Assembly (NCBI GenBank): GCA_028821775.1 | Contig: JAPKFB010000020.1 | Coordinates: forward strand, 1 to 64,000 | Direction of reading: 5' to 3' | DNA length: 64,000 nucleotides | From: Roseibacillus sp. | GTDB taxonomy: Bacteria; Verrucomicrobiota; Verrucomicrobiia; Verrucomicrobiales; Akkermansiaceae | In this document: positions 45,174-53,878 of the stretch, piece after piece | Layout: each line of letters begins with the position of its first letter | Numbering within the stretch: the stretch's first letter is position 1 | Notes under the pieces: model-generated | What the model was told of the DNA's origin: nothing | Databases searched by the model: none | The model's input: the letters and a program-made list of their open reading frames with translations, nothing else | Program-made: the position numbers and the translations under genes

Positions 45174-46556
45174 ATGGCTTTTCTTGGAATTGATCTGGGC
45201 ACCGGTGGGGTGCGTTGTCTCCTAGTGGAGGACGATGGATCCATTCGCGCCGAGACCTCGTGCGGATTGAAGAATCTCAATGTCGCCACCGTTGAGCGCG
45301 GGTCGGAGCAGGATCCGCGAGAGTGGATTGAAGTGCTGGAGGCGGCCCTGGACGAGCTCTTTGCCGAGCCGGCCAACCGCCAGGTGCAAGCCATTGCGGT
45401 GGACAGCACTTCGGGCACTGTCCTGCCGGTGGCAGAGGATGGCACCCCGTTGGGAATGGCATTTCTCTACAATGACATGCGGGCGCAGGAGGAAGCGGAG
45501 CAATGTGCGGCTGTCTTTGGAGGCTCGTGTTCGCCAACCTTCTCCTTGCCCAAGATTCTTTGGATGCGCGCGCGCATGGACTTGGCCGACGATTGCCTGT
45601 TCCTCCATGCGGCCGACTACTTGAATAGTTGGTTGGCGGGGACCATCGAGGTGCCCACCGATTTCACCAACGCGATGAAGACTGGGGTGGATCTCAAAAC
45701 GGAGCAGTGGTCCGAGGCAATGCCTGTGTTGCGATTGCCCGAGGTCATCGCACCCGGGAAGAGGTTTGGAGTGCTGCGTCCGAAATTGCAGAAACGTTGG
45801 CAGCTGCCGCCCGACATTGTTCTCGTGAGTGGTGCGACCGATTCCAACGCCGCGTTCTATGCTTCTGGCGCCGCTGCGGCGGGGGACTGGTCCACCACGA
45901 TTGGCACGACCCTGGCGGTCAAGGGCCTCAGTGCATCGCGCCTCGATGATCCTGAAGCGCGTATCTATTGCCACAAGCATCCCGACGGCACGTGGCTTCC
46001 GGGTGGGGCCTCCAATGCCGGTGGCGAGATTGTGCGCGAGCGGTTTGCGAACCGGATGGAGGAACTGGAGGCGGCGGCCGCTGAGCGAGAGGAGAGCACA
46101 CACTTGATTTATCCCTCGGTGCGAACCGGAGAACGTCTGCCATTTTCATCGAGTTCCTTCGCGCCCTTCCTGGAGGGAGACCAGAGCGACGAAGTGGGTG
46201 TTTTTCTGGGCTGCCTCGAGGGGGTGGCCTTCGTTGAGGCACTGGTCTACGAGTTATTGGAAAGCCTGGGCGCGGCGGTGGGCGATACAATTTATGCCAC
46301 CGGTGGAGCGGCCAAGAGCAGGCTCGGCCTCCAGGTGCGGGCCGATCTCCTTCAAAAAAAGCTCTGCGTTCCCTCCCATCCGAACTCCGCGATGGGAGCG
46401 GCCATTCTCGCCGCAGCGGGATTCCTCGATCGGCCGGTGGGCCAACTTTCGCGGCAGTTGGTCACGATCGAAACAACGATCGATCCCCGGCCATCCTCTT
46501 CGCTACAGGATCGTCTCGCCAAGTTCCGTCAACGTTGTCAGCTAGCCCTCGCGTAA
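45174..46556 (+). CDS. FGGY family carbohydrate kinase
   Basis: 460 residues. The N-terminal phosphate-binding loop is LGIDLGTGGVRCLL. The second ATPase-fold motif includes VDSTSGTVLPV, and the C-terminal half has the GATDSNAAFYASGAA and TIGTTLAVKG segments and YATGGAAKSRLGLQVRADLL. FGGY kinases phosphorylate pentuloses, hexuloses or polyols with ATP. The specific sugar is not readable here. It is flanked by an aldolase (44 bp upstream) and a HAD phosphatase whose ATG is 2 bp after this stop. Confidence 0.93.
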   Translation: MAFLGIDLGTGGVRCLLVEDDGSIRAETSCGLKNLNVATVERGSEQDPREWIEVLEAALDELFAEPANRQVQAIAVDSTSGTVLPVAEDGTPLGMAFLYNDMRAQEEAEQCAAVFGGSCSPTFSLPKILWMRARMDLADDCLFLHAADYLNSWLAGTIEVPTDFTNAMKTGVDLKTEQWSEAMPVLRLPEVIAPGKRFGVLRPKLQKRWQLPPDIVLVSGATDSNAAFYASGAAAAGDWSTTIGTTLAVKGLSASRLDDPEARIYCHKHPDGTWLPGGASNAGGEIVRERFANRMEELEAAAAEREESTHLIYPSVRTGERLPFSSSSFAPFLEGDQSDEVGVFLGCLEGVAFVEALVYELLESLGAAVGDTIYATGGAAKSRLGLQVRADLLQKKLCVPSHPNSAMGAAILAAAGFLDRPVGQLSRQLVTIETTIDPRPSSSLQDRLAKFRQRCQLALA

Positions 46557-46558
46557 CC

Positions 46559-47269
46559 ATGCCACTGGAACTTGTTGTCTCCGATCTCGACGGGACCATC
46601 CTCGAAACCGAGGACTATCATCGTCGTGCCTACAACGTGCTCTTTGGGGAACTGGGCCTTGCTCAGCGATGGAGCAAGGAGGACTACAGCAAACGACTGG
46701 CAACCATGGGCGGGGAGAAATTCCGGGAAGTGTTTCGATGGCTGGATCGTCCCGCGGACGAGTTCGAGGAGACCCAAAAGGAGCTCTATGCACGGAAGAC
46801 GAAACTCTACGTCTCTTTGATTGGGGCTGATTTGAATCAGCAGAAGCTGCCCATGAGGCCCGGAGTGAAACGGCTTCTGGGCGATGTTCTCTCCGAGGGA
46901 ATCCCGCTCGCGATTGGGTCGGCCTGCGTCAAGTGGGCGGCTCTCGAGGTTTTGCATGCGGCCATGGGCGAGGAGTTCGTGTCCTCACTGGCGACGGTCT
47001 GTGCGGGGGATGATGTGAACCGCAAGAAACCTCACCCGGATATTTATCTGCTCGCTGCCGAGCAATGCGGAGAGGCGCCAGCAAACTGCCTTGTGCTGGA
47101 AGACACGGCCCATGGATTGCAGGCGGCCTTGAAGGCAGGGATGACTTGCGTGGTGACCCCGAGCGAGTTGGCCCTGGGTGATGATTTCACGGGGGCGCAC
47201 ATCCTGGCGGAGAGCCTCGAGGTGCCGGCGAGGATCGAGGTGGAGACCCTGAAAGCCTTGGTCGACTAA
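46559..47269 (+). CDS. HAD-superfamily phosphatase/phosphoglucomutase-like hydrolase
   Basis: 236 residues from the ATG at 46559, 2 bp beyond the kinase stop. The frame is open upstream to 46535 inside the kinase. Motif I is SDLDGTI (Asp9, Asp11), the motif II Ser is in GSACVKWA, the motif III Lys is in NRKKPHPDIYLLAA, and motif IV is VLEDTAHGLQAALKAGM. The sequence resembles the CbbY/beta-phosphoglucomutase class. It probably dephosphorylates or isomerises a sugar phosphate produced by the linked kinase/aldolase pair. The tight spacing supports a single operon. Confidence 0.92.
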   Translation: MPLELVVSDLDGTILETEDYHRRAYNVLFGELGLAQRWSKEDYSKRLATMGGEKFREVFRWLDRPADEFEETQKELYARKTKLYVSLIGADLNQQKLPMRPGVKRLLGDVLSEGIPLAIGSACVKWAALEVLHAAMGEEFVSSLATVCAGDDVNRKKPHPDIYLLAAEQCGEAPANCLVLEDTAHGLQAALKAGMTCVVTPSELALGDDFTGAHILAESLEVPARIEVETLKALVD

Positions 47270-47349
47270 GTCGCCAAAATGGCGTGGGAGAGCGATGGGG
47301 GATGACTTCTTCCCAATGACGCTAGCGGATCTCAGCGTGATCAACGCGC

Positions 47350-48708
47350 TCAGACCGCCCCATAGGCCAACATCGCTTCGGCGACCTTGAGGAAGCCTCC
47401 GATGTTGGCACCTTTGACATAGTTCACGAATTGATCATCGCCCTCGCGGCCATGCTCAACGCATTTCGAGTGGATTTCCCGCATGATGCTCTTGAGTCGA
47501 CGGTCGACTTCCTCATGATCCCAGGAGATTCTCAACGCATTCTGGCTCTGTTCCAAGCCGGACACGGCCACGCCCCCCGCATTTGCGGCCTTGGCCGGGC
47601 CAAAGAGAACTTTGGCTTTGAGAAAGGCGTGTACCCCCTCAAGTGCGGTCGGCATGTTGGCCCCTTCACAGACGGACTGCACGCCGTTCTTGATCAGGGA
47701 TTGAGCATCCTCTTCGCTGATTTCGTTTTGAGTGGCACAGGGCAGGGCGACCTCGGCGGGCACGCTCCATGGATTCTGCCCGGCGTGAAATTCGGCACGC
47801 CCGAATTTTTCCGCGTACTCATTGACGCGGCCCCGGCGGACTTCCTTGAGATCCTTGATGAAGGCGAGTTTCTCCTCGTCGATCCCGTCGGGGTCGAAGA
47901 CGAAGCCCGAGGAGTCCGAGAAGGTCAGGACCTTGGCGCCCATCTCGAGGGCTTTTTCGATACTGTAGATTGCAACGTTCCCCGAACCTGAAACGAGGCA
48001 ACGTTTTCCTTCAATGCTCTCGCCGCGGTGCTGGAACATGCTTTCGCAAAAGTAGACGCAACCGTAACCGGTTGCCTCGCGACGGCCGCAACTGCCACCG
48101 AAGGCCAGCCCCTTGCCGGTCAGGATCCCGGTAAAGCGGTTCTTCAACCGCTTGTATTGTCCGAAGAGATAGCTGATCTCGCGGGCTCCAACGCCAATGT
48201 CGCCCGCAGGTATGTCGGTGTCTTCGCCGATGAAGCGGTGCAGTTCGGTCATCATGGATTGGCAGAAGCGCATGACCTCATGATCGCTCTTGCCCTTGGG
48301 ATTGAAGTTGGATCCTCCCTTGCCGCCTCCCATCGGCAAGCCCGTCAAACTGTTTTTGAAAGTCTGCTCGAACCCGAGGAACTTCAAGACACTTTGGTTG
48401 ACGTCGGGGTGAAAGCGGAGTCCTCCTTTGTAGGGGCCGATCGAATTGTTAAATTGTACCCTCCACGCCCGGTTTGCTCGGAAGCAGCCCTCGTCGTCCT
48501 CCCAAGTGACGCGAAAAATGATGATGCGATCCGGTTCCGTCATGCGTTCGAGGATCTGCGTCTTTTGGTACTCAGGGTTATCGAGGATGATCGGCATGAG
48601 CGATTCCGTGACTTCGCGGACGGCCTGATGAAATTCAGGTTCCCCTGGATTTCGCTTCACCAATCCGTTCATGAACTGGTCGACTTCGTGTTGGGTTCTC
48701 TCGGACAT
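47350..48708 (-). CDS. gdhA: NADP-type glutamate dehydrogenase
   Basis: 452 residues, the length of hexameric NADP-dependent glutamate dehydrogenases. Signature blocks: YKGGLRFHPDVNQSVLKFLGFEQ (substrate-binding Lys region), GLPMGGGKGGSNFNPKG, TGKGLAFGGSCGRREATGYGC, VSGSGNVAIYSIEKA (nucleotide fold), and the C-terminal SMREIH-type block before GANIGGF. It interconverts 2-oxoglutarate plus ammonium and glutamate and serves nitrogen assimilation. The gene stands alone on the minus strand, divergent from the CotH gene. Its stop region converges on the HAD phosphatase gene. Confidence 0.95.
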   Translation of the reverse strand: MSERTQHEVDQFMNGLVKRNPGEPEFHQAVREVTESLMPIILDNPEYQKTQILERMTEPDRIIIFRVTWEDDEGCFRANRAWRVQFNNSIGPYKGGLRFHPDVNQSVLKFLGFEQTFKNSLTGLPMGGGKGGSNFNPKGKSDHEVMRFCQSMMTELHRFIGEDTDIPAGDIGVGAREISYLFGQYKRLKNRFTGILTGKGLAFGGSCGRREATGYGCVYFCESMFQHRGESIEGKRCLVSGSGNVAIYSIEKALEMGAKVLTFSDSSGFVFDPDGIDEEKLAFIKDLKEVRRGRVNEYAEKFGRAEFHAGQNPWSVPAEVALPCATQNEISEEDAQSLIKNGVQSVCEGANMPTALEGVHAFLKAKVLFGPAKAANAGGVAVSGLEQSQNALRISWDHEEVDRRLKSIMREIHSKCVEHGREGDDQFVNYVKGANIGGFLKVAEAMLAYGAV

Positions 48709-49160
48709 GGCGATGATTCTAGATTGAAGCGTTGTCTACTTCACCGCGACTTTGATCGCAGGACGAGCAGTTTCTTGATTTGCAGGTCCTCCATCGGGTG
48801 GGCGATTCCTCCCGTCCCCAGACAAAATGATTTGTTCCGCGAAAATAATTCGGTCAAAACGAATGGCGGTATGATCGTCTCCCATGAACGACGAGGCCGC
48901 AATTCTTGAATAGCCTCTCATGGCAAGAACCGATCTTGGAAGTGAACCGCCGCTCCTTGAGAGGAGGGAGGGGAAGATATCCCCGAAGGCCACGCCTGGG
49001 ATGGAGTGCGTGCAGGCCTCCGGAGCGGATCCTGATCGTGGTCAGGCGCTGGTGGTCTCGTGAGCGCAGGGTTGCTTTACGGATGATTGTATTCGACGGG
49101 GAGTGTGCAAATCTGGGGGCGCAGCAGGCAGAAACGTGCGCAAGCGCAACCCTATAGACT
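48709..49160. other. Divergent intergenic region between gdhA and the CotH gene
   Basis: 452 bp with open frames that look random. It should hold the promoters of both genes. A TATAGACT stretch lies directly before the ATG at 49161, too close to be its -10. I see no convincing promoter pair or regulator site. Confidence 0.45.
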
Positions 49161-52100
49161 ATGTTTACCACGCTCTTTGTCCGGACTTCCCCTGTTCTCA
49201 TGACAGCGCTGCTCGCATTCTCAAGCATGCAGGCGCAAGTGCGGATCAACGAGATTGGAGCATCCTCCAGCGAGCGCCTCTTGACGCGAAACAGCAATGG
49301 AATTGCCCACCTGGGTGGCGGAACCCAGTGGTGGGAACTGCAGTTTGACACTGCGATCTGGAAGAGCGGGCAGACCCCGATTGGATTCGGCTACGGCGGT
49401 CTTGCGACCGACGTGCGGGCGGGCATCCAGAATGTGACCCCCACTCTCTATGTCCGCCAGGAGTTTCAAGCTACCGCCGCCCAAGCCGGCTCGGGCACCA
49501 CCCTCTCCCTTCGGATTGATTTTGATGACGCCTTCATCGCGTACTTGAATGGCGTGGAAGTTGCCCGAGGCAATGCGGGCGCGCGAGACGGCTACCTCTA
49601 CGCCGACCAGAGCGCCTACCAAGCTCGCTCCGCGACCGGGGTCGGGGTCAACTTTCCGCTCGGTTCCGCGAACCAGCTTCTCCTGACCGGCGCCAATGTC
49701 CTGGCGGTGGAGGTGCATAACATCCTTCCGGGATCCCGCAACCTGAAGCTTGACACCATCCTCGGCATGTCGGGGGCGACCTTCCTCCAGAGCGGTGATC
49801 CCTGTGAATGGTTTCCGGGGGTGCTCTCCCCGTCCGGCGGGGTCTTTGATCCCTCACTGGTGGACGATGATCCCGGATTGCTGGTGGCGTGGGGCAGGCC
49901 CGGATTTGATGATTCCTCCTGGCCGGTCGGCGAGGGACCGCTCGGATTTGAATCAGGTGCGGACTATCTTCTCGGCACGAACCTCACCAGCATGCAGCAC
50001 AACCAGAGTGCGCTCTACATGCGGACGAGCTTCCATCTCAGCGCTGCGCAACTTGGTGCCATGACCGGGCTCGAGCTGGAACTCGATTACGATGACGGCT
50101 GCGTGATCTTCCTGAACGGCAGGGAGATCAGCCGGGGCAACCTGGGCAATGTCGGGGACCTGATTTCCTTTGCCCGCAAAGCGAACGGCGCGCACGGAGC
50201 GAGCACCGACGACGGAGGGGCCTTCTCACCTGCAGTGATCGTGCTCGATCCCAGTCAGTTGAGAGTCGGTGAGAACATTCTCGCCGGGCAGGTGTGCAAC
50301 GACCAGACAAGCGACTCCGATCTTCTCTTGCACATGCAGTTGCGCTCGGTCGGAGGAGGGGCGGTGGATCTGGTCCCCGCCGCTGCGTCCTATCGCTATT
50401 TTATCGGGACTTCCGAGCCCGCCCAAGCGGTGGTGAGACCGTCCTTGCCCGCTCCTGAGTTTGAAGACTGGATCGAGTTGTCCAACCCGGGTCCCCTCGG
50501 GGTCGACCTGTCCGGCTGGGGCCTCAGCGATGAGGTCGGTAATCCGCTGAAGTGGACCTTGCCGGCGGGCACCTTTCTGAGGTCGGGTGGTCTCCTTCTG
50601 GTCATCGCCGACGATCGCACAGAGCTCAACGGATTCACGACCTACCTCCACTCCAAGTTCAAGCTTTCCGCTGAGGGGGAGGCCCTCACTCTTTCCGATG
50701 CGACGGGCGTCCTTCAATCGGAGTTTCCGGGAGGTTTTCCCCCGCAGTATGCGGACCATTCCTACGGTTGGGATCCCGTCAGCGCCGCCTATGGCTACCT
50801 GGAAAACCCGACCCCCGGCGTTCCCAACAGCGGTCCGGTTCGGTCCGATCGCGTGGATGCTCCAGACTTCGACCCCAAGGGAGGATTCTACAGCTCCACG
50901 GTCACCCTCACACTGACCAGTTCCACTCCGGGTGCCACGATTCGCTACACCTTGGACGGAAGCGAACCGACGGAGAGCAATGGCATGAGCTATACCGATC
51001 CGTTGACCCTGACCGTGATCAACAACAAGACGGGACGAGTGGTACGGACCCGCGCCTACAAGAGCGGGCTGATCCCCTCCAAGCCCAAGAGCCACACCTA
51101 CCTGATCAACCAAGCCCGTGAAATCATGACCATCCCGGCTCTCATCTTCACCGGAGAGGCCGAGGAGGTTTTTTACAAGCCACACGGAGTGATGTCGATC
51201 GAAGGTGGCAATTACGTCAGCAATCGATGGCAGGCGAACGGGATCAATTCCTACAACATTCCCATGAATCGCGGCATCCAGTATGAGCGTCCGGTTCATC
51301 TCGAGTTTTATTACGCAGGCAACGAGCCCGGGTTTCGCAAGGACGCCGGAGTGAGACTGGCCGCCAGCAGCTACTCGCGTCCTCGTCTGCGTCTCGACAA
51401 CGTGAACTCGTCTCCGTGGCCGAGCAGCGGCCAGCAGAAGCCGTCTTTCAATCTCTACTTTCGCAACGAGTACGGCGAGCCGAGCCTCGACTTTCCGTGG
51501 CTCGGAGAGACTTATCCCGCCACCAGTTTCGAACAGCTGCGCATTCGGGCGGGAAAGAACGACATCCGCAACCCGTGGATCCGCGACGAGTTGATGCGCC
51601 GGCTCTATTCCGACATGGGCCAGGAGAGCAGCGTGGGCATCACGAACACCCTCTACATCAACGGGTCCTTCAAGGGGTTTTTCAACATGGCGGAGCGCCT
51701 GCGGGAACCCTTCATGCAGGCGCATCACGGGGGCAAGGAGGAATGGGACGTCCGACAGGTCGGGGACTTTCCGAACGGGGATTCGAGGGCCTGGGACCGG
51801 ATGATGGCGATCTTGAATCGAAACCTGGCCAACCTTGCGACTTGGCAGACGGCCGAGGCTTATCTGGATCCGGTCAACATGGCGGACTACTTTCTACTCA
51901 ATATCTATGGCACGACCTGGGACTGGCCGCAGAACAACTGGGTGGGGGCTCGGGAGCGCACTCCGGAGGGGAGGTTCCGCCTGTATATCTGGGACGCGGA
52001 AGGAGCCTTCGGCCACAGCTCAAGCTTCCCACCCTCCCGAGATTCCATCGTGGTGGATCTCCTCAACAAGACCAATCCGCTTTCCGATCTGTTCAAGCGT

Positions 52101-53612
52101 CTCATTTCGAGTTCGGAGTGGCGGCTCACTTTCGCGGACCGCGTTCACAAACATTTTTTCAATGGCGGAGTGCTCGACGACCGCCGCTCGGCCTCCAACA
52201 TGCGCGTGCGGGTGTTTCGGCTGCGTCGCGAGTTTCAGCCGATCCTGAGCTTCGTCCACGGGGAAACCCCCAACATCAATTTCTATTACACTTGGACCGC
52301 CCCCGTCACAGGGCGCCGGGCTTATCTCCTGGGGCCCACCCGAACCTACCTCGCGGATCACAGCCTCTGGCCGGCGATCGCACCGCCCGCCTACAACCAG
52401 CACGGAGGGGAGATTGCGGCTGGCTTCGAGCTCACCATCACCGCCGACCCCGGCCGGACCATCCACTACACCCTTGACGGTTCCGACCCGCGCCTTCCGG
52501 GAGGAGCGGTCAGTCCCGAGGCCACACCCTATGCTTCGCCCGTTGCGCTGAATGCTTCGCGGATGACTGTGAAGTCTCGAGCCTACGAGGCGGCCTCGGC
52601 GATTTGGAGCGCCTTGACGGAAGCGGAGTTCGTGAGCGGGTTGGTCGCTCCCGACCCGAGTGCCTTGGTCATTTCCGAACTGATGTATCATCCCGCCGAT
52701 GTGAGCGGGAGCGAGGCGGCAGCAGGCATCACCGATCAGGACGATTTCGAGTTTGTCGAGTTGAAGAACGTTTCGGGAAACGAACTTGATTTGAGCGAGG
52801 TTGCGTTCACGGCGGGGATCAATTTTTCCTTTGCGGGGAGCAACGTCACCACTCTCCTTCCGGGTGAGCGCGTCCTGGTGGTTGCCGAGCTCGCGGCCTT
52901 TCGGCAGCGCTACGGAACCTCGCTGGACAGCCGTATTGCGGGGGAGTTTGGCGGAAACTTGTCCAATCGGGAGGACACCGTGACGCTGAGCCTGGCGAGC
53001 GGGGGCGTCTCTCCTTTGCACAGTCTGACCTATCTCGATGTCGATCCCTGGCCGGACTGTGCGGATGGGCCCGGACACTCCATGCTCCTCGTCTCGCCCG
53101 ACAGTGCGCCCGACCACAATAATCCCGCCAACTGGATCTGCTCGTCCCACTTTGGGGGAGAACTCGGGGGCGAGGGCCTGGTGTTCGATTATGGGCAATG
53201 GGCGGGTTTCACCTTCGATGCGGCCGGGGCGGGCAATCCTGCGATCTCCGGAGCTCTTGCGAATCCCGACGGGGACGCCCTCAATAATTTCGGAGAGTTT
53301 GCCCTGGGCTCCGATCCCCTGGTCCATGATTTGGGTGGGCGACTTCCCTTCGTGAGGCGCACCCGGGATGGTGACCGCGAATACCTGGTCATGGAGTTCT
53401 GGCGTTCGCGCTTTCAACTTCCCGTGATCTACACCCTCCAGGTGAGTTCCGGGCTGACAAGCTGGAGGGATGTCCTCCCGGCCGAGATTGAAGCCGCCCC
53501 GCCGGAGGTTGAACTCGATGGAACGGTCCTCGAAAGTTGGCGTTTTCTTGAGCCCGCAGAGCAAGCGGGTGTACGCTTCCTGCGCCTCGTGGTGGAATCC
53601 TCCGGGCCCTGA
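49161..53612 (+). CDS. Giant secreted CotH/lamin-tail/chitobiase-C surface protein
   Basis: 1483 residues with a Sec signal (about 1-25, FSSMQAQ). Two similar beta-sandwich repeats lie at about 30-200 and 235-400; both have DFDD or DYDD-type loops followed by FLNG or YLNG. A lamin-tail domain (about 430-545) comes next, then a chitobiase-C-like repeat (about 570-640, with TIRYTLDGSEPT). A CotH-like kinase domain (about 655-1010) has YLDPVNMADYFLLN and the RLYIWDAEGAFG metal-binding Asp region. A second chitobiase-C-like repeat (TIHYTLDGSDPR) precedes a second lamin-tail domain and a verrucomicrobial C-terminal domain. CotH-family proteins phosphorylate proteins in Bacillus spores; in PVC bacteria the targets are unknown. 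It is probably a surface-exposed protein that modifies the envelope or polymers. Confidence 0.9.
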   Translation: MFTTLFVRTSPVLMTALLAFSSMQAQVRINEIGASSSERLLTRNSNGIAHLGGGTQWWELQFDTAIWKSGQTPIGFGYGGLATDVRAGIQNVTPTLYVRQEFQATAAQAGSGTTLSLRIDFDDAFIAYLNGVEVARGNAGARDGYLYADQSAYQARSATGVGVNFPLGSANQLLLTGANVLAVEVHNILPGSRNLKLDTILGMSGATFLQSGDPCEWFPGVLSPSGGVFDPSLVDDDPGLLVAWGRPGFDDSSWPVGEGPLGFESGADYLLGTNLTSMQHNQSALYMRTSFHLSAAQLGAMTGLELELDYDDGCVIFLNGREISRGNLGNVGDLISFARKANGAHGASTDDGGAFSPAVIVLDPSQLRVGENILAGQVCNDQTSDSDLLLHMQLRSVGGGAVDLVPAAASYRYFIGTSEPAQAVVRPSLPAPEFEDWIELSNPGPLGVDLSGWGLSDEVGNPLKWTLPAGTFLRSGGLLLVIADDRTELNGFTTYLHSKFKLSAEGEALTLSDATGVLQSEFPGGFPPQYADHSYGWDPVSAAYGYLENPTPGVPNSGPVRSDRVDAPDFDPKGGFYSSTVTLTLTSSTPGATIRYTLDGSEPTESNGMSYTDPLTLTVINNKTGRVVRTRAYKSGLIPSKPKSHTYLINQAREIMTIPALIFTGEAEEVFYKPHGVMSIEGGNYVSNRWQANGINSYNIPMNRGIQYERPVHLEFYYAGNEPGFRKDAGVRLAASSYSRPRLRLDNVNSSPWPSSGQQKPSFNLYFRNEYGEPSLDFPWLGETYPATSFEQLRIRAGKNDIRNPWIRDELMRRLYSDMGQESSVGITNTLYINGSFKGFFNMAERLREPFMQAHHGGKEEWDVRQVGDFPNGDSRAWDRMMAILNRNLANLATWQTAEAYLDPVNMADYFLLNIYGTTWDWPQNNWVGARERTPEGRFRLYIWDAEGAFGHSSSFPPSRDSIVVDLLNKTNPLSDLFKRLISSSEWRLTFADRVHKHFFNGGVLDDRRSASNMRVRVFRLRREFQPILSFVHGETPNINFYYTWTAPVTGRRAYLLGPTRTYLADHSLWPAIAPPAYNQHGGEIAAGFELTITADPGRTIHYTLDGSDPRLPGGAVSPEATPYASPVALNASRMTVKSRAYEAASAIWSALTEAEFVSGLVAPDPSALVISELMYHPADVSGSEAAAGITDQDDFEFVELKNVSGNELDLSEVAFTAGINFSFAGSNVTTLLPGERVLVVAELAAFRQRYGTSLDSRIAGEFGGNLSNREDTVTLSLASGGVSPLHSLTYLDVDPWPDCADGPGHSMLLVSPDSAPDHNNPANWICSSHFGGELGGEGLVFDYGQWAGFTFDAAGAGNPAISGALANPDGDALNNFGEFALGSDPLVHDLGGRLPFVRRTRDGDREYLVMEFWRSRFQLPVIYTLQVSSGLTSWRDVLPAEIEAAPPEVELDGTVLESWRFLEPAEQAGVRFLRLVVESSGP

Positions 53613-53878
53613 TCGCGGAACAAGCGTTGCGAATCAGGGGCAGCGATTGTGCACGCCCGGGCAGGGCTCCCCAAATGTCGCGCCCCGAGGGCTCGTTCTG
53701 GCGATAAACGAGGTCCATGATTTGCCGTTCGCGCCGACTAGATTCTTCTTCCATACGAGAAGTTTTTCTCATCCATTGAAGGTCAGTCGCTTGGAGGTCG
53801 CTGTGGTCAGATTGAATTGATAGATTGTTATCGCGTCGGACATATAGTCCTCTGTCGCTCCGCCGCATTTTTTCTCGC

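Noticed and set aside
52020-53564. 514-codon minus-strand ORF opposite the CotH gene
   Set aside because: Antisense shadow; lamin-tail and chitobiase-C domains lie on the plus strand.
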